64,000 nt of DNA from Talpa occidentalis. Its lineage: Eukaryota > Chordata > Mammalia > Eulipotyphla > Talpidae. Where the stretch lies: assembly GCF_014898055.3 (NCBI RefSeq), contig NW_023601212.1:40164329-40228328 (forward strand), written 5' to 3'. The notes under the pieces are model-generated. The model was not told the origin of the DNA. It was given only the letters and a program-made list of their open reading frames with translations, and made no database searches. This document shows positions 35,500 through 47,140 of this stretch, piece by piece. The position numbers and the translations under genes are program-made. Positions within the stretch are counted from its first letter, which is position 1; every line of letters starts with the position of its first letter.

Positions 35500-36063
35500 G
35501 TCATTGTTGAGCTCTGGTGACTGTATTTCTTTTTGTGGTGTGTCCTCCTGCTGGCTTGCTTGGTTATTTATATTTTTTCTTCTCCCTGTTGTTTGCTTTC
35601 TAATTAGTTCTATGCATTGGGCGTAGTGCCACTGGTGTTGGCAGGCATCTCTTTGGAGTGCCCTTTAGGGGTGTCGGAAACTGTTTACCAGACTGAGACC
35701 AGCACTCGTAGGCCAAACCTCCACCAGGGTATTGATGCTGTGTTGCTGGGCTCTGTTCCTTACATTTCCCTCCCTCTGTATTTACTCAGTTCCAACAGGG
35801 AATCAGCTAGTTGGTGATTTAGTTATGGTCACGAAGGGGTGCCAGAGACCCGTACTTGCTGACCTGTGCTTTTTCCCAGTGGTTTTCTGAGTAGTGGAGG
35901 GGGTGGAGGGAGCACCTCAATACAGGGGCTCTTATTCAAGCTGGGTGATGTGTCTGCCCCATGTTTACCTGGTGTTGTGCCCACAGCTGTATGGATCCCA
36001 CGCCCTGAATTCTGCACTCTAGGTCTCAGTTCCAGGGCTATCAGATCCAAAATGCTGGCTGTC

Positions 36064-38568
36064 CAGTATCATTCTCAATGGTGAAAAGCTGAAAGTATTC
36101 CCATTAAGACCTGGAACAAGACAAGGATGTCCACTCTCACCACTGCTTTTCAATATAATACCGGAAGTCCTAGCTGGAGCAATAAGACAAGAGAAAGACA
36201 TACAAGGAATCCAAATAGGAAAAGAAGAAGTCAAACTATCGCTATTTGCAGATGATATGATAATATACATAGAGAACCCCAAAAACTCCACAGAAAAACT
36301 AATTCAACTCATCAATCAGTTCAGTAAAGTGGCAGGATACAAAATCAACACGCAAAAATCAGTAGCCTTTCTATACACAAACAATAAATCTGAAGAAGAA
36401 GAAATAAAAAAAAAAACCATCCCTTTTATTATAGAAACAAAAAAAAAATCAAATACTTGAGAATAAATCTAACAAAAGAGGTAAAGGACCTATACAAAGA
36501 AAACTATAAAACACTGTTAAAAGAAATAGAAGAAGACACAAAGAAATGGAAAGACATCCCCTGCTCATGGATTGGAAGAATAAACATTATTAAAATGGCC
36601 ATCCTACCAAAAGCAATATACAGATTCAATGCTATTCCAAGAAAAATTTCAATGTCATTCTTCAAAGAAATAGAACAATTATTGATGAAATTCGTACGGA
36701 ATCACCAAAAACCCCGAATAGCCAAAGCTCTCCTAAAAAAGAAGAAGGGAGGGTCTCCCCGGTGGTGCAGCGGTTGAGCGCTGGGTTGCAAAGCTGCCCG
36801 CAGCCTCTGCAGCGCTGGGTTCGATCCCCAGCTGCTCCCCGGCCACAGGAGGAGGGTCCCACATGGCGTGCAGACCTCTCCTGTGGTGCCTGCTGCTCCC
36901 CTCAGCAATGTACTTTGGTCCTTCTGCCTGCTCTGCTCCCTGCTCTGGCTCTGGTGAATTCTCTCACCCTCCCGTGCTTCTGACTGTACCCAGTGCTTGT
37001 ATAAATAAACAAATAAATAAATAAATAAATCTAAAAAAAAAAAGAATTCAACCTGAGATTCCCGATATTTGTTTAAAAAAAAAAAGGGGGAATGGAGGTA
37101 TCACACGCCCAGACTTCAAACTATACTACAAAGCCATAATCATCAATACTGCATGGTAAAAAAAAAAAAATTAATTAATTAATTAATTAATTAAAAATCT
37201 GAAATAAAAAAAACTGCATGGTATTGGAACAAGAACAGACACACAGACCAATGGAATTGAATAGAAAATCCAGAAATAAACCCACAGATTTATGGTCAAC
37301 TAATCTTTGACAAAGGAGCAAAGAATATGCATTGGAGCAAAGAAAGTTTGTTCAATAAATGGTGCTGGGAAAAATGGGTCGCTACATGCAAAAGAATGAA
37401 GCTTAACTACTACTTAACACCATGCACAAAAACCAACTCAAAATGGATTAAAGAACTAGACATAAGACCTGAAACCATAAAATACATAGAAGGAAATATA
37501 GGCAAAACACTACATGATATGCACCTCAAAGACATCTTTACAGACACATCACCCAAAGCAGTGATAGTGAAGACAAAGATAAACAGCTGGGACTACATCA
37601 AATTAAAGAGCTTCTGCACAGCAAAAGAGACAACAACAAAAACAAAGATAAATCCCACTGACTGGGAGAACATTTTTTCACACAACACCAATGATAAAGG
37701 ACTGATCACAAAAATCTACAAAGAGCTGATGAGACTCAACAAAAACAATGAAAATAATCTACTCAAAAAATGGGCAGAAGAGCTAAAAAGAAACTTCTCT
37801 GAAGAGGAAATGCAAGTGTCGAACAGACATATGAAAAAATGTTCAACATCACTTGCAATCAGGGAAATGCAAATCAAAACTACCATGAGATACCATCTTA
37901 CACCAGTGAGAATGGCACATATTAAACAAACTAGCAACAACAAATGTTGGCGAGGTTGTGGAGAAAAAGGAACTCTCCTGCACTGTTGGTGGGAGTGCAA
38001 ACTGGTCCAACCACTATGGAGAGCTGTGTGGAGATTTCTGGACCTACTAAACATAGAGCTTCCATATGATCCAGCAATTCCACTCCTAGGGATTTACCCA
38101 AAGGACACAGAAACATCAATTCCAAAGAGCACCTGCACCCCTATGTTTATAGCAGCACTATTTACAATAGCTAAGCTTTGGAAATAACCCAAATGCCCAA
38201 AAATAGATGACTGGATCGATAAGATGTGGTACATATACACCATGGAATATTACTCAGCAATCAAAAGATAAACACATGCAATTTGCAGCAACATGGATGG
38301 CGCTGGAAGGGATCATTATCAGCAAAATAAATCAGAAAGAAAAAGAAAAATACCGGATGGTCTCACTCATAGCAGGAATCTAGAAAACTTAAATAAGGGA
38401 CCAGGAAAAAGAATAACTATAAGAAAGAAAATATCAAAATCAACAAACAACTATGAACCAGAGACACTCTGTGGGGGCTGGGGGACAGGGAAAGGAGGAC
38501 TTGGGGTCAAAATAAGGGGGCTATAATTGTATGGGGAATATAAAAATAAAATTCAAATAATAAAAAAA
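36064..38568 (+). mobile_element. 5'-truncated L1 with SINE inside
   Basis: Starts in the RT domain ([10 protein letters not shown]) and ends in an A tail. Perfect 15-bp target duplication AAAATGCTGGCTGTC (36,049-36,063 and 38,569-38,583) inside the older L1 5'UTR. The ORF2 C-terminal 286 codons (37,327-38,187) are still open. A SINE interrupts it at 36,749. Confidence 0.93.
36749..37036 (+). mobile_element. tRNA-derived SINE, young subfamily
   Basis: GGTCTCCCCGGTGGTGCAGCGG head, full body, (AAAT)n tail then A11. Next to it (37,060-37,215) is a small duplicated L1 stretch with a (TTAA)n tract at about 37,171-37,192, suggesting a secondary rearrangement. Confidence 0.92.
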
Positions 38569-39640
38569 AAAATGCTGGCTGTCACCCTGTGCAGTACCCG
38601 CTGCTATGGCATGTCCCATGCCCCGAATGCTGTGCCTGGCTTTCAGTTCCAGGTTTGGATCTTGCTCCATGCCTTATTTCCCTTCTTACCCCCGTTTGCG
38701 TGGCCCCCCTCTCTCATCATCTGAGGGTGTTTTTGGGATCCCTGGTTTCCAACTATAGGGTGTTGGTGATTTTTTTCTGGTCACTAGGTGGCACCAGAGA
38801 TCATTCCTAGTGTCCTTTGGGAACTATTTTTTTTTACCCAGTGGGGCTGGTGGGAACAGAGTGGGAGTGGCGTGGAGTGCCTCAACGGCATGGGGGTGCT
38901 GTGTCTGCCCTGTGCCCCACCGTCGTGGGTATCCCATGCCCCAAATTTCGTGCCCTGGGTCTCAGTTCCAAAGCCCTCAGTCCAGGACGTGGGATGTAGC
39001 CCAGTTCAGTGTCCGCAGAAATGGTGCCCTTTGCACCCCGCCCCCGTGTCCAGGCGCCTGGTTTCTGATTACTCTAAGGGATATTCACCTCAATGAGGGC
39101 TCCTGTGCATCTCCCCGCAATCCTAGGTCGCAGGTGGGGGGACCTGGGCAACCAGGATCCCCGTATGCTTTTCCGCATAAGCTTACAGGCTGGCCTTGGG
39201 CTATTTGTAGGTCTCCTGGGAGTCTTTGTTTTTTTCTAATGGCACCTGGAGCCGTTCACTCACCTCCCCAGCAGTGATTCTTGCACGGTTCTCCACAGTT
39301 CCAGTTCACAGGGTGCGGTGGCTGAAATAGTTCCTTTCCACTCACAGTCCCACTTGATGCGTAGTTTGATCTTGTTGGTTGTTTTAGTTTTTTTTTTCCT
39401 CCTTTCTGTTGGTCGGAGAGTGCCCACTTTGTGGTTGGGGGAGTGTAGCAGGGTTCTGAGCTTTCCTCCCTTCTAGTCCTCTTTTATGGCACCTTTCTTC
39501 TTCGGGCAGTTTGCCAGAGTTGCCAGTTTATCTTCCATGTCCCAGTTCTCACAAGGGCCTGCCGCTTTTCCTCCCTATTAACTTTTTTTTATGGGAGGTC
39601 TTACTCGCACCGTTTCCTCGCCGCCATGTTGATCCCAAAC

Positions 39641-41028
39641 CCATATCAACTCCTTAAAAGAATTTAGGAGTAGCATAAAGGAAAAAAGGAAAATGGCATC
39701 TCCAGATTCTAAACACAAGGAATGGTGAAGAGGGATAGCAGGCAATTATGAAATGACTCTCTGGGATTGGAAAATTTTATTAAAACCAGCCTGACAATCT
39801 CAAAATACTTTCTGGTTTCAGGAGGTTAGGGACTACCTTCAAATCCAGGCCAGACAAAATTTAGCTAACAATATATCTACTGACTTAGACATGTTACTGG
39901 GTGAAGGATCATATTCATCAATACAAGACCAAATTGTTTTAGATGCCAGTGTTTTCTCTCAAGTATCAGATGCAGCCACTCACACATGGTCTCCTGTACC
40001 CAAGTAAAATACTCCAACTGGCTCCTTCATTACCATCACTCAGGGAGCCTCTGAACCTTAAATGATCTTTATTGACAGACTCCAAACTGCAATTTCCCAC
40101 CAAGTTGACAATAGTGAAACAAAAATGTTCTTACCCTACAAGTGGCTTATGAAAATACTGCACCCCCCCGCATTGGGTGGAACAGTGGCCCATTAAAGGG
40201 GAAAAATTACATCAGCTCCAACTTCTAATTGATGAACAACTAGATCTTGGGCACATTGAGGCCTCACATAGTCCTTGGAATACAGTCATTTTTTGCATTC
40301 CCAAAAAGTCAGGTAAATGGAGACTCTTGCATGACTTATAGGCTATTAATGTAACCCATAGGTCCCCAAATCCTGTGATACCCTTTACATATTCCCTCAA
40401 TGTTATTGATCTCAAAGATTGTTTCTTTACCATTCCCTTTCACCCAGATAAAGAAAAATTTGCCTTTTCTGTCCCAACTTTTTTTTTATAATTTCTGGGT
40501 TTTTTTGTTTTGTTTTATTTTGTTTTTTAAGATTTATTTATTTATTTATTTTTATTTATCTATGCAAGCACTGGGCACAGTCAGAAGCACAGGAGGGCGA
40601 GAGAATTCACCAGAGCCAGAGGGGGGAGCAGAGAAGGCAGAAGGACCGAAGCACACTGCTGAGGGGAGCAACGGGCGGCAGGAGAGGTCTGTGTGCCATG
40701 TGGGACCCTCTTCCAGGGGCCAGGGAGCAGCCGGGGATCGAACCGGAGCTGCAGAGGCTGCGGGCAGCCTCACAACCCAGCGCTCAACCGCTGCGCCACC
40801 GCCAGGGTGGGAGGCCCTTCTGTCCCAACTTTTAACAATGGACAGCCACTTTGTCGATATCAGTGTAAATTCCTTCCTCAGGGTATGATGAATAGCCCCA
40901 CCATGTGTCAATTTTATGTCACTACAGCCTTATAGCCTATCCATCAACATTTTACCCAGTGTATTATTTATCATTACATGGATGATATTCTAATAGCAGC
41001 CCTACTCCCTCCATAGTGCAATCTTGCT
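39641..41028 (+). pseudogene. Class II (betaretrovirus-like) gag-RT remnant, 5' part
   Basis: Decayed gag: a capsid stretch (NISTDLDMLLGEGSYSSIQD..., 39,870-39,990), then the major-homology-region signature ITQGASEP.MIFIDRLQ (about 40,035-40,090), then VAYENTAPP at about 40,136-40,163. The text passes directly into RT ([19 protein letters not shown] from about 40,187; [16 protein letters not shown]) without nucleocapsid or protease, so an internal deletion joined gag to pol. RT continues after a SINE (40,483-40,817) to the box YHYMDDIL at about 40,970-40,993. Many stops. Confidence 0.75.
40483..40817 (-). mobile_element. tRNA-derived SINE, reverse strand, in class II RT
   Basis: Reverse SINE with TTTATTTA tail at left and tRNA head at right. 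Target duplication TTCTGTCCCAACTTTT (40,467-40,482 and 40,818-40,833). It splits the betaretrovirus-like RT. Confidence 0.93.
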
Positions 41029-41480
41029 TGTGGAACCAAGCTTAGCTGAGGTTTCGCCATTTTGTATATCCTCCACCTTCATATGTTAGTCCTTGTCCAG
41101 CCGCATTCCGGAGATAGTTTCAGCAGTCACAATCCTCACTCCACTTGGTGACGAAAAAGCAGACCACCCCAGCCGCCAATGAGGGCAGTCCTGTCCATAA
41201 ATGGGACAGCATCTCTAACCGTCCAATCAGTTTGAAACTGTAACCGCGCGCGCCAAAATGCCTTTGTAATAGCCAATGAATAATTGCCAGCTTCTTTCAA
41301 AGTTCCCGCCACTCGCGACCCTATAAGATATCCCAGCTTCCTCTGTTCGGGGCTCTCGACCTCTGCCGTTGCATCGGTGTGTGTCGAGGGCCCGGTCTCG
41401 AGCCCGTATTAAACTCCTTTGTGCCCTTGCATCGGTTGTCTGTGTCCTTGGGGGCTGCACTGGTCGACGTGGGCACAACA
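41029..41480 (+). repeat. 5' LTR of the gammaretrovirus-like provirus
   Basis: 452 bp, TGTGGAACC...CACAACA. Three CCAAT boxes (about 41,173, 41,223, 41,272), TATAAG at 41,322-41,327, and polyadenylation signal ATTAAA at 41,408-41,413. Confidence 0.95.
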
Positions 41481-41483
41481 TTT

Positions 41484-41501
41484 TGGGGGCTCGTCCGGGA
41501 T
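41484..41501 (+). other. tRNA-Pro primer binding site
   Basis: TGGGGGCTCGTCCGGGAT, three bases after the LTR end, the standard gammaretroviral proline primer site. Confidence 0.95.
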
Positions 41502-41606
41502 CGACGAGTGCAGACCCCAACTACCGAGCAACCGAAAGGAGTTCTAAAGCGCGCAGGTGAGTTCCAACACTCGCCCAGGTAAGCTTCAAGTCTGCAGACC
41601 TGTAGT

Positions 41607-41728
41607 TGTACTTAGTACCTGTATCTTTTGTACTTTGTACCTGTAGAAGCTGTTTTGTACTTAGTACCTGTATCTTTTGTACTTTGTACCTGTAGAAGCT
41701 GTTTTGTACTTAGTACCTGTAAAAGCTG
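41607..41728 (+). repeat. 49-bp tandem repeat in the provirus leader
   Basis: Two full copies (41,607-41,655 and 41,656-41,704) and a partial third, each with palindromic GTACTTAGTAC-type motifs. Lies between the primer site and gag, where packaging and translation signals are expected. Confidence 0.9.
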
Positions 41729-41777
41729 TAATTGTTTGCAAACCTGAAAATCTGTTTAATAGCTGGGTCAGGCTTAA

Positions 41778-41951
41778 GTGGACGCACTTGAAAGCCGCCG
41801 GCGTGGACCGCGGGAGACGTCCCCGGACCACATGTTAGGAAGGCCACACCCTTTGCGGGGAAGCAGATACCCCTTTTGGGGGCCTTTTGAAAAATCAGTC
41901 TTTGGCCTGTTTCTTGTGACGACAGCCACTGTACTTGTAGCATTTGTCATC
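41778..41951 (+). CDS. Possible glyco-Gag-like leader, in frame with gag
   Basis: Fifty-eight codons open upstream of and in phase with the gag AUG, bounded by TAA at 41,775-41,777. Just before the Met-Gly start is a hydrophobic run ([19 protein letters not shown]) that would form a membrane segment, preceded by basic residues. Gammaretroviruses such as MLV make a glycosylated Gag from an upstream non-AUG codon with the same topology. Here a GTG/CTG-type start or the AUG at 41,832 could serve. This is inference from layout only. Confidence 0.45.
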
Positions 41952-43509
41952 ATGGGTCAATCACCATCTACCCCTCTATCCGTTGTTTTACAGCATTTTA
42001 AAGATGTCAGGTCCAGAGGGTCGGACCTCAGTGTAAAAATAAAAAAATCCCCTCTAATCACCTTTTGTTCCTCAGAGTGGCCGAAGTTCGGAGTTGGTTG
42101 GCCCCCGGAGGGAACTTTTGATTTACAGATTGTCCGTCGCGTGAAGGAAATCATCACCAGTGAAAGAAAATTCGGACATCCTGACCAACTCCCGTATATC
42201 TTAGTCTGGCAAGATCTAGTCCAGAACCCCCCTGCTTGGTTAAAGCCATTTTTGTCATTACAGGCACAACCCGTACTGCCGGCTAAACTGCTTGGATCCC
42301 ACCCCAACACCCCGTCGGCACCTGCGGTTTTCCAAGACTCTACCCCGGAGGAACTTCTTTTTCCACCACCCTATCATAACCCTTGTAGTAACCCTCCCCA
42401 AGCCCTGCGGTCGGCTGACCACCCTCCCCCAGAGGTGGGCGGGGCTCGTGGGCAGGGTCCGGCGGCAGGCACCCGCTCAGTGAAGGCGAATTCCCCGGAT
42501 TCCACCGTCCTGCCCCTGCGTGTGGCAGGATTGCCTAATGAGCAGGGCAACCAGCCCATGCACTACTGGCCGTTCGCGACCAGTGACCTCTACAACTGGA
42601 GAGCACAAAATGCACGTTTCTCTGACAACCCTAAAGACCTTGTTAATCTCCTAGACACTGTTCTATTTACTCATCAGCCCACCTGGGATGATTGCCAACA
42701 GCTCTTGCAGGTCCTCTTCACCACTGAGGAGCGAGATCGTATACTGACGGCCGCCAGGAAGTTAGTCCCTGGAGAAGATGGCACACCCACCACAAACGCG
42801 GCCCGCATAGATTTAGTGTTTCCCTTGACCCGACCTGACTGGGATTTTAACCAGGCTGAAGGTAAGGAGAGACTCCGGGTGTACCGCCAGACTCTAATGG
42901 CAGGGTTGCGTGCAGCAGCCCGCAAGCCCACCAATTTGGCCAAGGTAGGGGATGTGCAGCAGCGAAGGGAGGAGACCCCCGCGGCTTTTCTAGAACGCCT
43001 CATGGAAGCTTTTCGGCAATATACTCCTATGGATCCGGAGGCAACGGAGAACAGGGCCGCGGTGGTAATGGCCTTTGTTAACCAGGCGGCTCCTGACATT
43101 AAACAAAAACTACAAAGAATAGATAGGCTGGGAGAAAAATCTATTCGAGATCTTATGGAGGTGGCAGAAAAGGTGTACAATCGCCGTGAAACTCCTGAGC
43201 AGAGAAGACCGCATCCGCCAGGAAGAACGGAAGGTAAGGGCGGCTGAAAACGCACGCCACACTCGGGATATGGCCAGAATCCTGTTCGCCGTCACTCAAA
43301 AGGACGACCCGGGTAAGCTACACCCCTCCTGCCGCCCCAGCTCCGCAGGGACAGGCAGGACCCTACGGCGTGATCAATGTGCATACTGCACTCAAAAAGG
43401 ACACTGGGCCAAACATTGCCCAAAGAAACGGGGAATAACCTCAAACAACCCCGCCGTTTCTGACACTCCTGTCCTGGTGCTCGGGGGCACAAGAGATGAC
43501 AGTGACTAG
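41952..43509 (+). pseudogene. gag: gag of the gammaretrovirus-like provirus, one frameshift
   Basis: Begins MGQSPSTP (myristoylation-type Met-Gly). Matrix; a Pro-rich segment with an FPPPY-type late motif (about 42,358-42,372); capsid with MHR-type segment ([21 protein letters not shown], about 42,958-43,020). The nucleocapsid zinc knuckle CAYCTQKGHWAKHC (CX2CX4HX4C, about 43,381-43,422) is in another frame, because of an indel near 43,200-43,210 in the Arg/Glu-rich linker. Gag ends at UAG 43,507-43,509. Confidence 0.9.
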
Positions 43510-43562
43510 GACCGTCAGGGCTCGACCCTCCCCGAGCCCTGGCTAACCTTAAAAGTGGAGGG
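43507..43562 (+). promoter_or_regulatory. Gag-pol readthrough signal: UAG plus pseudoknot
   Basis: UAG (43,507-43,509), 8-nt spacer, stem GGGCTCG/CGAGCCC (43,518-43,524 with 43,533-43,539), and loop CCCTCC (43,526-43,531) complementary to GGAGGG at 43,557-43,562. This is the gammaretroviral suppression pseudoknot layout. Pol continues in phase after the UAG. Confidence 0.85.
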
Positions 43563-46500
43563 GAGACCCGTTAATTTCCTTGTGGACACAGGGGCACAGC
43601 ATTCAGTCCACACGGAACCCATGGGTAAACTGTCCGGTAAAACATCGTGGGTGCAAGGGGCTACGGGATGCAAGCAGTATCCCTGGACCACGAAAAGATC
43701 TGTAGACCTGGGAAAAGGTCAGGTCTCGCACACCTTCGTTGTAATTCCTGAATGCCCGTACCCATTAATTGGAAGAGACCTTTTAACCAAGGTAGGAGCG
43801 CAAATCTCATTTGGACAGGAAGGTGTCGAAATCAAGGACTTTAAGGGCTCTCCCCTACACGTCCTCACGATTTCCCTTCAAGATGAGTACCGCCTTTTGG
43901 TGGCGCCAGATCACTCACCACTTTCTGGGTGGTGGATGGAATCTTTCTCGAATGTTTGGGCAGAAACCGCGGGCGTTGGCCTGGCGTCCCACAGACCACC
44001 CATTATAGTCCAACTAAAGCCTGGGGCTGAACCCATTCGGGTAAAACAGTACCCTATGCCTGCAGAAGCCAAGGCAGGAATAACGCCTCATATTCGGAGG
44101 CTATTGGACAGTGGTATCCTTAAAACATGCCATTCGTCATGGAACACCCCTTTGTTACCGGTGCGAAAATCACATTCGCAAGACTTCAGGCCGGTACAGG
44201 ACCTCAGAGAAGTAAATAAACGGGTCATAGATATCCACCCCACAGTCCCAAACCCTTATACCTTGCTGAGTGCCTTGCCACCTACTCATGTGTGGTACAC
44301 AGTATTGGACTTAAAAGATGCCTTCTTTAGTCTACCACTAGCACCCCAAAGCCAGGAAATGTTTGCCTTTGAATGGCAGGATGCGGAACGGGGCATCAGT
44401 GGACAATTAACTTGGACAAGGTTGCCTCAAGGGTTTAAAAACTCTCCCACCCTTTTTGACGAGGCCCTTCATGAGGATGTAAGAAAATTCCGCAGCCGAT
44501 TTCCCGAACTAACTTTGCTCCAGTATGTTGATGATCTGTTACTTGCAGCGGAAAGTGAGCACGCCTGCCAAACAGGAACAGCCGAATTACTGACGGAACT
44601 GGGCCAGATGGGATACCGCGTCTCCGCAAAAAAAGGCACAAATTTGCCTGCCCGAGGTAATCTATCTGGGCTACCGCCTCAAAAACGGTTATAGGTGGCT
44701 GACGGAAGCCAGAAAAGCTACTGTCTTACAGTTGCCGACACCCACCACCAAAAGGGAGGTACGTGAGTTCCTGGGATCTGCTGGGTTTTGCCGGCTATGG
44801 ATACCTGGATTCGCAGACCTGGCCTAACCCTTGTATGAGGCTACCCGGGAAAAAGTAACTTTTCAGTGGACTCCCCAGATGCAGCAGTCTTTTGAGTCCT
44901 TAAAGAGGGCTTTACTGTCTGCACCAGCCCTGGGTCTTCCGGACATTACAAAGCCTTTCCATTTGTTCGTAGACGAGGCAAAGGGCATAGCTAAAGGGGT
45001 GCTCACTCAGTCCTTGGGCCCCTGGAGGCGTCCTGTGGCTTATCTGTCTAAAAAGTTAGACCCGGTGGCGTCCGGCTGGCCACCGTGCTTACGCATGGTG
45101 GCAGCGGCTGCCCTCCTTTTCAAGGACTCCCAAAAACTGTCTCTGGGACAAGTTACTTCCATAACCACCCCCCATGCGGTGGAAGGAGTCCTCAGGCAGC
45201 CGCCAGAGAGGTGGATGAGTAATGCCCAAATCACGAATTACCAGAGCCTATTGCTCAACCCAGAGAGGGTCAATTTTTCGCCACCCACGGGGCTAAACCC
45301 CGCCTCCCTCCTACCTGCCCCTGACCTGGAGGCCCATCTAGACTGTGTTGATATCTTGGCCCAGGTCCAAGGGTTACGCCCTGATCTGCGAGATAACCCT
45401 CTGCCGGACGGACTGGTTTGGTTTACGGATGGGAGCAGTTTTATCCACGAGGGCCGAAGAGCGGCAGGGGCAGCAGTGGTGTCCATGCAGGAAGTCATAT
45501 GGGCTGAGCCTTTGCCATCCGGGACGTCCGCTCAAAAGGCTGAACTAATTGCCCTAACCAAAGCTCTCACCTTGGCTCGAGGGAAAAATTTAACTGTGTA
45601 TACTGACAGCAGATATGCATTTGCCACGGCCCACGTACACGGGGCCATATATCGAGAGCGCGGGCTCTTAACCTCCGACGGCAAAGGCATTAAAAATGCT
45701 CAAGAAATTATGGATCTCCTGGCAGCACTGTGGCTACCACGTAAGCTGGCTATAGTACATCATCCAGGTCATCAAAAGGACTCCTCGACTCCAACTCAAG
45801 GTAATAAGCGGGCGGATGAGGCAGCACGCCAAGCTGCCCTAATGCCGGTAGATGCCCTGACAGTAAAACTCCCAGACCCAGGGGACCCGCAGCTGCCGGA
45901 AGACCCAGAGTATAGTACTATGGACTTTGACTACATACAGTCTCTACCGGGTGCTTTTCCTTTGGGACACTGGTGGTACACCCAAGAAACTAAGGCCATC
46001 TTGCCAGCACACTTGGCCACGGATCTCATTCAGCGCTTGCACCGAGCCACGCATTTGGGAGAGAAAAAAATTCTAACTCTAATCAGGCAATGGAACCTCC
46101 ATGTCCGGGACGCAACCTGTACCGTGCGACAAGTAGTGGCATCCTGCCAGTCGTGTGCCATGGTAAACGCCACCAAGACAACCGGTGAACCAGGAATGAG
46201 GCCGCGAGGAACGCGCCCGGGGGTCCATTGGGAAATAGACTTCACCGAGGTAAGACCAGGTAAATTTGGCTATCGATACCTGCTGGTCCTGGTGGACACG
46301 TTTTCAGGATGGCCGGAGGCGTTCCCGACAAGAGGTGAGTCAGCTCGAGTGGTAGCCAAAATCCTGTTGGAAAACATTTTTCCTAGATTTGGGTTTCCAG
46401 TGACCATTGGGTCAGACAATGGACCAGCCTTTGTCTCTCAGGTATCGAAATCTGTGGCTTCTGCCCTGGGAGCAGAGTGGAAGCTCCATTGTGCCTATCG

Positions 46501-47140
46501 GCCCCAGAGTTCAGGGCAGGTGGAGAGAATGAACAGAACTTTAAAAGAAACTTTAACTAAATTAACTTTAGAGTCTGGCGGGGACTGGGTGACTCTCCTT
46601 CCCTATGCCCTCTTCCGGGCTCGCAATTCCCCTTATCATCTGGGTCTGTCTCCGTTCGAGATTATCTATGGAACCGCCCCCCCAACCACACCGCACGGTG
46701 CGCAGTTAACTTGTGATTTGCCTTCTGATTGTGAACTTTTTCTTTCTGTATGGGCTGTACAGCAGGCTCACCAGGAGGTCTGGCCCCGCCTCAGAGCGCT
46801 CTATGAAGGGGGAGGACCTTCTCAGACAGCCCACAAATTTCAGCCTGGAGATCTTGTCCTTGTCCGCCGACACAAGACCGACGGTCGTGGCCTCCAGCCC
46901 CGGTGGAAGGGTCCCTACATCGTCCTCCTGACCACACCCACCGCACTCAAAGTGGACGGCATCGCGGCCTGGGTTCATCACTCACACGTCAAGACGGCAC
47001 CAACTGACGACTCCCAGCTGCAGTGGCGAGCCCGGAAGCATCCCACCAATCCACTCAAGCTGACTCTTCAGGCGCTCCCGGCTACAACCCATCGCTCCCA
47101 GACCACTGCCCACGCCATGAAAAATGACACCAAACTGTAA
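43510..47140 (+). pseudogene. pol: pro-pol of the gammaretrovirus-like provirus, two breaks
   Basis: Protease with LVDTGAQHS (about 43,576-43,602) and GRDLLTK. RT with [16 protein letters not shown] (about 44,424-44,470) and the YVDDLLLAA box (about 44,524-44,550). RNase H with FTDGSS (about 45,422), AELIALT, YTDSRYAFA (about 45,599) and a terminal NKRADEAA. Integrase with the H..H..CQSC zinc region (about 46,040-46,160) and core residues in IDFTE, SDNGPAF and SGQVERMNRTL (about 46,228-46,545). Breaks: a frameshift in the A-run near 44,625-44,640 and an in-frame TAA at 44,825-44,827. From 44,828 to 47,140 the frame is open. The end overlaps env by 17 nt. Confidence 0.92.

Larger units (their letters stand above)
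34485..39640 (-). mobile_element. Older L1, split by two later L1 insertions
   Basis: Minus-strand L1: the start of ORF2 at about 34,485-34,600, ORF1 at 35,499-34,640 and a long unique 5'UTR at 35,600-36,063 that continues at 38,584-39,640. Its 5' end reads GGGATCAACATGGCGGCGAGG (minus strand, near 39,635-39,615), an ATGGCGGC YY1-like site at the expected position. The 5'UTR is unlike the monomer type at 33,000-34,484, so two L1 promoter types coexist here. The ORF2 remainder is displaced beyond the younger L1 or lost at the gap. Confidence 0.8.

Noticed and set aside
37327..38187. A 286-codon frame as a possible host gene
   Set aside because: It is the C-terminal end of L1 ORF2 in a recent 5'-truncated insertion.
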